Source of the DNA: Sphingobacteriales bacterium
GTDB taxonomy: Bacteria; Bacteroidota; Bacteroidia; UKL13-3
Assembly: GCA_021299635.1 (NCBI GenBank)
Contig: JAJTFA010000001.1
Location: forward strand, 186,001 to 250,000
DNA: 64,000 nt
Reading direction: 5' to 3'
Below the pieces are notes generated by a model. The model was given only the letters and a program-made list of their open reading frames with translations, was not told where the DNA came from and did not search any database. The position numbers and the translations under genes are program-made. Positions 33,568 to 42,187 of the stretch are shown here, piece by piece (the stretch's first letter is position 1; each line of letters opens with the position of its first letter).

Positions 33568-34981
33568 ACTGAAACAGAAACATACCGCTTTCTTTGTGTT
33601 ACTTGATTATGCTTCAGCTTCTATAGCATGGATTACATTCTTTGTTTACAGAAGATATTTTATTGATGCATTTGCCACGCAAGGCTACAGTATGCCGGTG
33701 GCCAACGACCAGAATTTATATGTAGGGCTTGTTTTTGTTCCTGTTTACTGGCTTACGTTATATTATCTCTCCGGAAGTTATTCCGATATTTGGCGTAGGT
33801 CAAGGATTAAAGAAATATCAAATACATTTTTACTTTCGGTTATGGGCGTAACCGTTCTGTTTTTTTTGCTGCTGCTGGATGATCAGGTTAGCTCTTACAA
33901 GGATTATTATTATACTTATGTTTTTTTGCTTATCCTGCATTTTGGCATCACCGCCTTTTGCAGATTGAGTATTGCTACCTATATAAAAAAACAGATTCTG
34001 AAGGGGGCGATTGGTTTTCCAACCATTATTGTTGGTTATAATGAAAAGGCTAGGGCTTTTATTAATGAAATGTCTGATCGTTCCTCTTCACAAGGTTATT
34101 TGCTAAAAGGGTATGTGCTCGCAGAGACTGACAATTCTGTTAATCATGCTGGTATAAGCTGTTTGGGTACGTATGAAGAGCTACCTGATTTGATAGAAAA
34201 AGAAGGGATAGAAGAAGTGATTCTGGCCATTGAAAGCACGCGCCATATGGATATCATCAGGGTGAATAATTTGCTGGAAGGAATGCGTATCAACCTAAAA
34301 ATTATTCCTGATATATATGATTTAATGTCGGGCTCTGTGAAGATGCAGAATATTATGGGCACAGCGCTTATTGAAATTAAGCATGAGGTGATGCCCCAGT
34401 GGCAAAAGGTATTGAAGCGTGCCATCGATTTGGCTGCATCTTTGCTGATGCTAATTTTATTTATGCCATTATTTCTTATACTGGCATTGGCGGTTAAGAT
34501 TTCATCACCGGGTCTTATGTTTTTTAAGCAAATACGTATTGGCATGCATGGCAAACCTTTTTATATTTATAAGTTTAGAACCATGTATGAGGATGCAGAA
34601 TCAGAGGGGCCGGCCTTATCAAGTAAAAATGATAATCGCATCACTGCAGTTGGAAAGGTTTTACGTAAATATAGATTAGATGAGTTGCCGCAGTTTTATA
34701 ATGTTTTAATTGGAGACATGTCGTTGGTTGGTCCGAGGCCTGAAAGAAAATATTTTATTGATCAAATTGTGCAGGTAGCACCGCATTATAAGCAATTGCA
34801 TCGCGTTAGGCCCGGAATTACTTCATGGGGTCAGGTAAAATATGGCTATGCAGAAAACGTAGATCAAATGGTTGAGCGATTAAAGTTTGATATTTTATAT
34901 ATCGAAAACATGTCAATCGCAGTTGATTTTAGAATATTACTTTATACCATAAAAATAATTATACAGGGCAGCGGTAAGTAA
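33560..34981 (+). CDS. Undecaprenyl-phosphate sugar phosphotransferase (exopolysaccharide initiating enzyme)
   Basis: 473 residues from a TTG at 33560; the next Met is about 40 residues in, so the TTG is kept. Four or five N-terminal membrane helices (about 10-145) lead to a CoA-binding-like domain (TIIVGYNEKARAFINEM). The C-terminal bacterial sugar transferase domain (275-473) has KRAIDLAASLLMLILFMPLF, FKQIRIGMHGKPFYIYKFRT, DELPQFYNVLIGDMSLVGPR and RVRPGITSWGQVKYGYAE. It loads the first sugar phosphate onto the lipid carrier. No other glycan genes are nearby, so the polymer is unknown. Confidence 0.93.
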   Translation: MIKLKQKHTAFFVLLDYASASIAWITFFVYRRYFIDAFATQGYSMPVANDQNLYVGLVFVPVYWLTLYYLSGSYSDIWRRSRIKEISNTFLLSVMGVTVLFFLLLLDDQVSSYKDYYYTYVFLLILHFGITAFCRLSIATYIKKQILKGAIGFPTIIVGYNEKARAFINEMSDRSSSQGYLLKGYVLAETDNSVNHAGISCLGTYEELPDLIEKEGIEEVILAIESTRHMDIIRVNNLLEGMRINLKIIPDIYDLMSGSVKMQNIMGTALIEIKHEVMPQWQKVLKRAIDLAASLLMLILFMPLFLILALAVKISSPGLMFFKQIRIGMHGKPFYIYKFRTMYEDAESEGPALSSKNDNRITAVGKVLRKYRLDELPQFYNVLIGDMSLVGPRPERKYFIDQIVQVAPHYKQLHRVRPGITSWGQVKYGYAENVDQMVERLKFDILYIENMSIAVDFRILLYTIKIIIQGSGK

Positions 34982-34986
34982 CTTAT

Positions 34987-35754
34987 TTACTTTCCAAATC
35001 CTCTTAATCTCAACTGGGTTAATCTGCGCTTGGTGTCTTCAGAAAAATCTCCCTGCATCATCCAGTCATAATATGCCGGCTCTGCTTTTAGAACAAGTTC
35101 AACAGGTCTACCTCTGTGTTTACCAAAATTGAAAACCACTTCTTTTTTTTCGTTATAAATCATACGCCCTGCAAGATCATAGTTTTTTGACTGCCCGGTA
35201 AACTGATGGATAAAATCTACATCATTTTGCAATTGCGGGTAGCGTGTTAGCTGTGCCATCAGTACTTCGTATGTTGCACGAGTATCGGCCAGTGCAGAGT
35301 GCGCATCCACCAAATCCTTATTGCAATAGAATTTATAAGCTGCAGTTAATGTGCGTTGTTCCATCATGTGAAAAATGCGCTGCGCATCAATAAATTTTCT
35401 TTGATCAACATCAAAATCAACGCCTGCTCTTAAAAATTCTTCTACCAGCATTGGAAAATCAAACTTGTTGGAGTTAAATCCACCAAAATCACAACCTGTA
35501 AAAAGGTGGCTTAATTCTTTAGCTTTAGATATAAATGAAGGCTTATCTGCTACATCACTGTCTGTTATCCCATGCACCACTGTAGATTCAGGAGAAATCG
35601 GTATCCCGGGATTGAAGCGCATAACAGCTTCATCAATTTTTCCATCAGGATAAATTTTTATGTAAGCTAATTCAATGATGCGGTCTGAAGAAATATTGAT
35701 ACCGGTGGTTTCAAGATCAAAAATAACCAGCGGTCTTTTAAGCAGAAGTGTCAT
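34987..35754 (-). CDS. DEDDh 3'-5' exonuclease (DNA pol III epsilon-like) with C-terminal extra module
   Basis: 255 residues. The exonuclease domain (1-175) has D13 and E15 in VIFDLETTGIN, VHGITDSDV, D99 in KFDFPML, and the closing H152 and D157 in AHSALADTRATYEVL. The C-terminal ~65 residues include VFNFGKHRGRPVELV and YYDWMMQGDFSEDTKRRL, a small module seen in some exonuclease X-like proteins. It probably has a DNA repair or proofreading-type role. The gene is convergent with the sugar transferase gene, with a 5-bp spacer. Confidence 0.92.
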   Translation of the reverse strand: MTLLLKRPLVIFDLETTGINISSDRIIELAYIKIYPDGKIDEAVMRFNPGIPISPESTVVHGITDSDVADKPSFISKAKELSHLFTGCDFGGFNSNKFDFPMLVEEFLRAGVDFDVDQRKFIDAQRIFHMMEQRTLTAAYKFYCNKDLVDAHSALADTRATYEVLMAQLTRYPQLQNDVDFIHQFTGQSKNYDLAGRMIYNEKKEVVFNFGKHRGRPVELVLKAEPAYYDWMMQGDFSEDTKRRLTQLRLRGFGK

Positions 35755-35761
35755 CCGATTT

Positions 35762-36220
35762 CTATTTTATTGTGTGTTTGTGGCTTCTGCCTCTGGACGA
35801 TTTGCTTTCGTCACCACTGGAATGCTTGTAGCCCCTAAACGCTAAAAGAAACCAACCGAGAATAAAAGCTGTACCACCTACAGGTGTTATTACTCCTATC
35901 CACTTCAATTCGTCTCCAATCCATAGTGAGCGAGTAGCAAGTAAGTATAAACTTATACAGAATAGAGCAATCCCAAGAGAAAACAAAAGACGCACCTGCT
36001 TCACGGTCTTTTCATCCATTCTCCTCAAAAATACAGCAAGCATAAGCAATGCAAGCGCATGATAAAACTGGTATTTAACACCTGTTTCAAAAATAGCTAT
36101 ATCAGATTCGGATACTGAATTTTTTAATGCATGTGCACCAAATGCACCCAATGTAACAGCCAAGCCTGCAATAGAGGTTCCAATTTGAAAAAGTTGTTTT
36201 TGAAGTGTATGATTAGTCAT
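35762..36220 (-). CDS. DUF423 family membrane protein
   Basis: 152 residues from the ATG at 36220 (an upstream GTG is less likely). Four membrane helices with the family signature GLAVTLGAFGAHALKN near the N-terminus, then KYQFYHALALLMLAVF and ITPVGGTAFILGWFLLAF. The basic tail (GDESKSSRGRSHKHTIK) is unusual. Function unknown. It ends 7 bp before the exonuclease start on the same strand, so the two are likely cotranscribed. Confidence 0.92.
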   Translation of the reverse strand: MTNHTLQKQLFQIGTSIAGLAVTLGAFGAHALKNSVSESDIAIFETGVKYQFYHALALLMLAVFLRRMDEKTVKQVRLLFSLGIALFCISLYLLATRSLWIGDELKWIGVITPVGGTAFILGWFLLAFRGYKHSSGDESKSSRGRSHKHTIK

Positions 36221-36248
36221 AGGTTTACACAATTTTCTGTGCACAAAT

Positions 36249-36261
36249 TAACATAATGTTA
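36249..36261. repeat. 13-base dyad in divergent promoter region
   Basis: TAACATAATGTTA is a perfect 6-bp dyad around a central A, between the divergent DUF423 and 36308 genes. It lies 14 bp upstream of a TAATTTTG box (36276-36283). It is a candidate operator only. Confidence 0.35.
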
Positions 36262-36275
36262 CCAATCAACACAAT

Positions 36276-36283
36276 TAATTTTG
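36276..36283 (+). promoter_or_regulatory. Possible -7 box for the envelope cluster at 36308
   Basis: TAATTTTG matches TAnnTTTG and ends 24 bp before the ATG at 36308. There is no TTTG at the ideal -33 spacing. Confidence 0.4.
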
Positions 36284-36307
36284 AAAACATAATTTAATGG
36301 ATAAGGC

Positions 36308-39043
36308 ATGAGTAGGTCACTGATTACAGGTATTGTAGCGACAATTCTGATTTTGGCGTCATTGGCCGTTATTTTTTATTACAAATTTATAAGGGTAAAG
36401 GATAGAGCAGCCATTGAGGCCGTGCCAAATGATGCAGCGATTATTTTGGAGGCAACCAATCTTCCTCTTGCTTGGCATAATTTAAAGTCAACCGATTTTT
36501 GGAGCGACCTTCAGCATAATGAAGCAATTGCAAATTTTACAAGCAAACTATCCTTGATAGATTCAGTGATCAAGCAGAATAACGCCCTTAGCTCCTTGTT
36601 AAATGAAGAAAGATCCATCCTTTCTTTTCATAAAAGCGGCAATGGAAACATTGAAGTTCTTTGGGTATTGGAAACCGGTGGGGCTCTCGATATGGGCGAA
36701 ATTAGTCGATGGCTTTCTCAAGTAACATCAACAAGGGTTAGAAAAAGAAGTTTTGAAAAGGATGAGGTGTTTGATTTTATCCCTGCGGGCTCTGCTATAG
36801 CATCATTTAGCATTGCCATTAAAGACCGTCTGTTTTTATTAGCCCATGATGGTTCTCTTGTTGAGGAAGGCTTAAGAAAATTAAGGTATAAAATACCCGA
36901 AAACACCAGTGGATTGCAACAGGCAGTATCGCTGGCAAAGGCAGGTGCCCAACTTAATGTATACATCAACTATAACACTCTACCATCATTTTTCAGTGTT
37001 TTTACCAAAGCTGAAAAAAGTAGCATGCTTCATTTTTTTAAATCATTTGCCAATTGGAGTGTTCTTGATGTCAGTTTTGATAAGGAGCGCTTCGGCATCA
37101 CAGGCGTCACCTTTACTGACGATTCCTTATTTCAGTTTCTTGATTTATTTAAGACTCAGGAGCCGGTAAACATATCATTTGAGAATTATTTACCAAGAAA
37201 TACCGCATTTGCACTAATGCTGGGTATGAGTGATTATGCCCGATTTAATGCAGATCTCAACGAGTATCTTCAGGCAAATTTCAAGCTGCAAGGTTATATA
37301 GATTTTAATGATAGTTTGGAGAATCGGTATGAAATAGATATTGCTCGTCAGCTCATTTCGTTTGCAGGCAAAAAAGCTGCATTATTTATGACAGAACCTA
37401 CAGGAGATGCCCCATCAGGGTTTTTAATGGCAGCTGTTCAGTTTACCAATCCGCAGCAAGTACAGCAAGTATTGCAGGGCTATATACAGGCTATCGATAA
37501 AAGGGGTGAAGGAGATTCTGTAAGTTTTTCGCATAACGGCATACCAATTAGCAGGGTAAAACTGGGTAATTTTCTAAAGCTCATTTATGGAAACACTTTT
37601 GAGCATATCAGCAATCCTTTTTATTTTATCAAAGATGATGTGTTTTATTTCGTCAATGATTTAAATGCAATGAAACTATTGATAGAGCAGGTAAACTCCG
37701 GTAACGTGCTAGCCGCAGATTCCGGTTATATGGCTTTTACGCAAACGTCATCAGCAATGGCAAATGTAGCTCTTTATATTAGTCCACCGCGTTTGCAGCA
37801 GTTTCCATCTTATATTGCAGATAATGAATTTTTTAGTGCATGGAACCGCTATCAGTACGATTTTAAAAAGGCAGAATATTTAGCTATTCAGTTTGCTGCT
37901 ACAGGAAACAAGGCTTTTTATACAAATGTAAATTTCTCTTACAACGCTTCTTTTTCTGAGGGCAACAAAGTAATGTGGATGTTGAAGTTGGATACATGCC
38001 TGCTAAGCGCTCCTCAGGTGCTTTTTAATTCAGCACTTAATCAGAATTGTATTTTGGCACAGGATGCAAACAAAACTTTGTATTATATTAATAACTCGGG
38101 AACCATTTTATGGCGAACCCGTTTTAATGAGCTAATTTTAGGGGATGTTCATTCCGTAGATTTTTATCAAAACGGAAAAATGCAGTATCTTTTCCAAACG
38201 ATTTCTGCAGTTTATCTTATTGATGAGAACGGACACAATATGCCAGGCTATCCTGTTCGATTGCCAGGTAAGGCTTCAGCACCATTATCATTGTTTGATT
38301 TTTATGGAGATAGCTTGCTTAGCTATTTCATACCTCTGGAGAATAAACGCATAATGGGTTATCAGCTTTCAGGTAAACCACTGCAAGGATGGAATCCTAA
38401 ATCTATTGATGATAAGATAGCAGGAAATATTCAATACACATCAAGAGGTGAGCAACGAATTATTTATGCAACCGGCCAAAAAGGAAAGCTCTATGCATTT
38501 CAGTTAAAAGGAGGGGTTGTTGAATTACCTAAAGAATGGCAGCAGTCTATTTTTAAATCAGTTTACCTAAATTTCACTGATTCATTAAACGCTTATGCTG
38601 TTATTACCGACACAGCATCTGTAAGTTCACATGCACAATTGCAAAATGATGTGATTGTTAGTAAAAGACTGATTTCAACATCGATTAAACCCCAAACAAT
38701 ACGTTATTTTAATTTGGCAAATGGACTTCAGTATATGATACTAAAGTCGCCTGATGTTAATCTTTCTGTGATTGATATGACTTCAATGCCAGAAAAAGAA
38801 ACCCAATATATTTCAAGCGATACCTTTCCTCTCATCCCAACATGGAAATTGCATAACGAACAATTTATTATGATGCGTGATGCTGAAGGCTTGAAATTAA
38901 CTAACCTGAATGCTTCAAAACAGTTAACAATTCCTTTATACTACGGGCAAACAATTGGGCTTGGTGATTTGTATATGGATCGCAGCGCTTGTTTAATTTA
39001 TACAGATGCAATGAATAACCTTATACTGTATAAAGTGAAATAA
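36308..39043 (+). CDS. Large membrane-anchored protein with C-terminal beta-propeller-like region
   Basis: 911 residues. One N-terminal helix (about 5-27, ITGIVATILILASLAVIFYY) anchors a large periplasmic part. The first ~550 residues begin AVPNDAAIILEATNLPLAW and resemble DUF3352-like proteins, but I am not certain. From about 570 the sequence has repeated blades (NKTLYYINNSGTILWRTRFN, VYLIDENGHNMPGYPVRLPG, IIYATGQKGKLYAFQLKGG) typical of PQQ-type beta-propellers. No catalytic motif is visible. It is the first gene of a three-gene cluster with a lipoprotein (36 bp on) and a DUF5723 barrel. Confidence 0.8.
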   Translation: MSRSLITGIVATILILASLAVIFYYKFIRVKDRAAIEAVPNDAAIILEATNLPLAWHNLKSTDFWSDLQHNEAIANFTSKLSLIDSVIKQNNALSSLLNEERSILSFHKSGNGNIEVLWVLETGGALDMGEISRWLSQVTSTRVRKRSFEKDEVFDFIPAGSAIASFSIAIKDRLFLLAHDGSLVEEGLRKLRYKIPENTSGLQQAVSLAKAGAQLNVYINYNTLPSFFSVFTKAEKSSMLHFFKSFANWSVLDVSFDKERFGITGVTFTDDSLFQFLDLFKTQEPVNISFENYLPRNTAFALMLGMSDYARFNADLNEYLQANFKLQGYIDFNDSLENRYEIDIARQLISFAGKKAALFMTEPTGDAPSGFLMAAVQFTNPQQVQQVLQGYIQAIDKRGEGDSVSFSHNGIPISRVKLGNFLKLIYGNTFEHISNPFYFIKDDVFYFVNDLNAMKLLIEQVNSGNVLAADSGYMAFTQTSSAMANVALYISPPRLQQFPSYIADNEFFSAWNRYQYDFKKAEYLAIQFAATGNKAFYTNVNFSYNASFSEGNKVMWMLKLDTCLLSAPQVLFNSALNQNCILAQDANKTLYYINNSGTILWRTRFNELILGDVHSVDFYQNGKMQYLFQTISAVYLIDENGHNMPGYPVRLPGKASAPLSLFDFYGDSLLSYFIPLENKRIMGYQLSGKPLQGWNPKSIDDKIAGNIQYTSRGEQRIIYATGQKGKLYAFQLKGGVVELPKEWQQSIFKSVYLNFTDSLNAYAVITDTASVSSHAQLQNDVIVSKRLISTSIKPQTIRYFNLANGLQYMILKSPDVNLSVIDMTSMPEKETQYISSDTFPLIPTWKLHNEQFIMMRDAEGLKLTNLNASKQLTIPLYYGQTIGLGDLYMDRSACLIYTDAMNNLILYKVK

Positions 39044-39054
39044 AGAAAAATATG

Positions 39055-39062
39055 TATATTCG
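39055..39062 (+). promoter_or_regulatory. Possible -7 box for the lipoprotein at 39080
   Basis: TATATTCG (TAnnTTYG variant) lies in the 36-bp gap and ends 17 bp before the ATG. No TTTG is found at N19. It could provide an internal promoter within the cluster. Confidence 0.25.
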
Positions 39063-39079
39063 GAACAAATATCCGATAC

Positions 39080-40756
39080 ATGAGGGTTCCAAAAGGTTTA
39101 TTTTTTATTGTATTTTTATCATTATCGCTTGCGCTATCATCTTGCTTCAAAGATGCATTGGAAGAAATAGAAGGCATTAAATCCATTGAGGCGTCACCGG
39201 AGTTTGCAGTTCCTTTGGTCGATGCTTCGTTAAGCATCAGTAGATTATACAATGAGAATAGTGCTGCAGGTTTTTTAGAAACCGACTCAAATAATTTCAT
39301 GACTTTTCTGTTTGCGGATTCAGATAGCTTAAGCCCAAGACAATTGGTAAAAATACCGGATGTAAATTTAGGGTATGAGTTGAAAATGGATGCAGGAATG
39401 CTTGCGCAATTTGATGCGCTTGGTCGTTTTTCAAGCACATTTAGTAGTTATGCTGTTTTTAAAACTGCTAATAAGGAAAGATTAAAGTCTTATCGAATAA
39501 GAAAAGGCTCCTTCATTGTTAATATCTCATCTCGTTTTAGGCACAATACCACTCTTATCACAACCTATCCTACCATTACTAAAAACGGCTTTCCTTTGAT
39601 TGACACTATTCGTGCTATTTATAATGGACAACTGCCTCAGGTGGTAAATAAAACAATTGTTCTTGATGGTTATGATGTTGATCTTTCTGATGGGGGAATC
39701 AGCTATAATGTTGTTCCATATTTGTTAGAGCTTGATATTGTTAAGAATCAGGGTCAGCCGGTTGATGTTAACGACCTTATTACCGTAACCGAAACATTCG
39801 ATATAGATGAATACAGTTTTATTAAAGGATATCTTGGCAAAATCAATATCATCAACACATCTGAAAATACCAGCCTTGATATTTTTGACAAGCAAATTGA
39901 GCATAATCTTTTTTTAAATGACCCCAAACTGGTTTTCAGGCTTGAAAATGCAATTGGCATGCCACTTACCTGTAAAATATCAAATCTTGTTGTTACTTCC
40001 GCATCCGGTCAGGATTTTCCTGTAACTATTGACCCTCTAAAGGATACCTTTACCCTTGCGTATCCTTTAAGAATTGGAGATAGGATTTATAGTGAATATA
40101 TCATTGACAAAAACAATTCAAATATCGACTCTCTCATATCTACAGCACCGCAAAATATTAAGTATTACCTCGAGTTTACAGCCAACTATCTGGAGAGAAG
40201 TTCTGAAGATAACTTTTTAATATGGGATAATGCATTCAAGGTTTCATCTGAGGCCAGAGTGCCGTTAGATTTGAAAGTATTGAATTATGCAATCAAATCT
40301 TCTGGTACCTTGAGCCCGATAACCGATGTCGATTTAAAACCAGATCCTGGTATAGATCTAAATCTAGGACAAAATGGGGCAACGCTTAGTTTCATTGCAG
40401 AGAACTATTTGCCTTTTGAAGCGAATTTCCAAATCGATTTCAGAAAAAAAGCCGTTATTAATGGTAAAGATTCATCTATTTCCTTATTGCTATTGCCTTC
40501 TAAACCTTCTAAAATAATTGGCTCAACTGTTGATGCGAATGGAAATATAATAAGGCCTGGGGAGTCATTTAATGATCTTTCATTAACTAAGGAACAATTT
40601 GATTTGCTCCGACAATGCGATAGCTATGATCTTATAACCAGAGCGGCAACTTCAAATTCTAATGGTAGTTTTCCTTTTGTAAAGGTTTATAGCAATCAAT
40701 ATCTCCGTTTACGAGCAGGATTCAAAGGCAATGTTAAAGTGAAGTCAAGGATATGA
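39080..40756 (+). CDS. Putative large lipoprotein of the envelope cluster
   Basis: 558 residues. The signal VPKGLFFIVFLSLSLALSSC ends in a lipobox Cys near residue 22. The mature part starts FKDALEEIEGIKSIEASPEF and is beta-rich throughout, with repeated hydrophobic strands and no motif I can name. Acidic residues are common. Its stop overlaps the start of the DUF5723 barrel gene (ATGA), so the two proteins are probably made in fixed ratio and may form an outer-membrane complex. Confidence 0.82.
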   Translation: MRVPKGLFFIVFLSLSLALSSCFKDALEEIEGIKSIEASPEFAVPLVDASLSISRLYNENSAAGFLETDSNNFMTFLFADSDSLSPRQLVKIPDVNLGYELKMDAGMLAQFDALGRFSSTFSSYAVFKTANKERLKSYRIRKGSFIVNISSRFRHNTTLITTYPTITKNGFPLIDTIRAIYNGQLPQVVNKTIVLDGYDVDLSDGGISYNVVPYLLELDIVKNQGQPVDVNDLITVTETFDIDEYSFIKGYLGKINIINTSENTSLDIFDKQIEHNLFLNDPKLVFRLENAIGMPLTCKISNLVVTSASGQDFPVTIDPLKDTFTLAYPLRIGDRIYSEYIIDKNNSNIDSLISTAPQNIKYYLEFTANYLERSSEDNFLIWDNAFKVSSEARVPLDLKVLNYAIKSSGTLSPITDVDLKPDPGIDLNLGQNGATLSFIAENYLPFEANFQIDFRKKAVINGKDSSISLLLLPSKPSKIIGSTVDANGNIIRPGESFNDLSLTKEQFDLLRQCDSYDLITRAATSNSNGSFPFVKVYSNQYLRLRAGFKGNVKVKSRI

Positions 40757-42132
40757 GAAGGTTGTTTTTCTTTTTAATAATTGTAATAATTACTGATACT
40801 GCTTCGGTATACGCACAAACAGAAACAACGGTTTCTTTTCTAAGGCGTACCCGTCAGGCTTCCATGTATAATCCCGCATTTATTTCTCCTTACAGAACAA
40901 GTGTAGGAATGCCTGTTCCTGTATTAGGTAATATTAATCTGAACGTAAATTTACGTGGCATAGATATCAACACTGTTTTGTCTGCCAAATCTGGCGAAGT
41001 GCTCGACTTAGATAAATTAAGCAATGAAATTAATACAAACAGCTTTGGTGTAAATCAGTTTTTAGGACTTGATATTATCAATGTGCAATTACCCGTAAAA
41101 AATTATCAGGTAGGAATTAACCTCACAACCAGGGTTAGTAACTTTGTTGAAATTGATAAAACTTTTTTTGATTTTATCGTAAAAGGTAATGCCACATTCA
41201 TTGGGCAATCGATTGATTTGAGAGGCCTAATGGTAAACAGTCTGGCATATTCGGAATTGGGTGTGAGTGTAGCCAGAGAATTTGAAAGATTTTCAGTTGG
41301 GGCACGATTCAAATATCTCTCAGGTGCAGGTTATTTATCAAGTAACGACTTAAGAGCCAATTATACCATTGGGGCTAACGCCCCATTTGAAACACGAGTT
41401 AAGCTAGGAGGTACGGTTCGTGCGGCAGGTTTAGTACCGGTACTGCTGGATACCATAGATGGGCGGGTTGTAAACTCAGATGAAAAGAATTTTAATGTGA
41501 GAGCCGATAAATTAACCGATAACAGAGGTTATGCTGTTGATTTGGGTATGACTTACTGGATTAATCCACGGCTGATGGTCCATGGTTCCATTCTTGATCT
41601 AGGATACATCAACTGGCAGTCCAGTGCGTACCAATATAAATTTAAAGAGGTAGATGTGCAGTTTGGAGGTTTCTCTTTTGAGCAAATAGAAGATGCAGAT
41701 TTTCGCCAAAGATACTTGGATAGCTTGGGCGCATTGTTTGAAACAGCACAAGGAAGCAAAGAAGGTTTTAATTCATGGCTGCCAGCAAGATTTACCGTTG
41801 GTGCCGATTATGAGCTAACCTTCAGAGACAGATTGGGCGTGCTTTTGCAAGGGCAATATGCTGCAGAGCAATGGAGGCCGGCTTTTACCATGGCTTATTC
41901 CAGGCAAGTTGGCACCAATTGGGATTTAACCGCCAACTACAGCTATTTCAACGGCACTTTTAATAATCTAGGTTTTGGCACTGCCGTAAAATGGGGTGCA
42001 GCACAGATATATTTTGTTCAGGATAATATACTGTTTTATTTTTTTCCAGAAAGTGCTCGCAATGTCTCCTTGCGTTTGGGTGTAAATTTAGTTTGGGGGG
42101 CGCCCAACGCTCGCACACCAAGGATACACTAA
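40753..42132 (+). CDS. DUF5723 family outer-membrane protein
   Basis: 459 residues with a signal peptide (MRRLFFFLIIVIITDTASVY, cleavage after AYAQ). The mature start SFLRRTRQASMYNPAFISPY is typical of DUF5723 and similar Bacteroidota barrels that resemble PorV/FadL folds. Alternating strands run to the C-terminus (LRLGVNLVWGAPNARTPRIH). Role unknown. It overlaps the lipoprotein gene by 4 bp and ends 55 bp before accC, whose promoter begins inside that gap. Confidence 0.87.
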   Translation: MRRLFFFLIIVIITDTASVYAQTETTVSFLRRTRQASMYNPAFISPYRTSVGMPVPVLGNINLNVNLRGIDINTVLSAKSGEVLDLDKLSNEINTNSFGVNQFLGLDIINVQLPVKNYQVGINLTTRVSNFVEIDKTFFDFIVKGNATFIGQSIDLRGLMVNSLAYSELGVSVAREFERFSVGARFKYLSGAGYLSSNDLRANYTIGANAPFETRVKLGGTVRAAGLVPVLLDTIDGRVVNSDEKNFNVRADKLTDNRGYAVDLGMTYWINPRLMVHGSILDLGYINWQSSAYQYKFKEVDVQFGGFSFEQIEDADFRQRYLDSLGALFETAQGSKEGFNSWLPARFTVGADYELTFRDRLGVLLQGQYAAEQWRPAFTMAYSRQVGTNWDLTANYSYFNGTFNNLGFGTAVKWGAAQIYFVQDNILFYFFPESARNVSLRLGVNLVWGAPNARTPRIH

Positions 42133-42133
42133 G

Positions 42134-42164
42134 TTTGCCTATGCCTGAAATTTGCTTAGGTTTG
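42134..42164 (+). promoter_or_regulatory. Bacteroidota-type promoter for accC
   Basis: TTTG at 42134-42137, exactly 19 bp, then TAGGTTTG at 42157-42164. It starts 2 bp after the DUF5723 stop and ends 23 bp before the accC ATG. Full match to TTTG-N19-TAnnTTTG, so accC is probably transcribed on its own. Confidence 0.65.
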
Positions 42165-42187
42165 TTTCCGAGAAATCATATACTATT

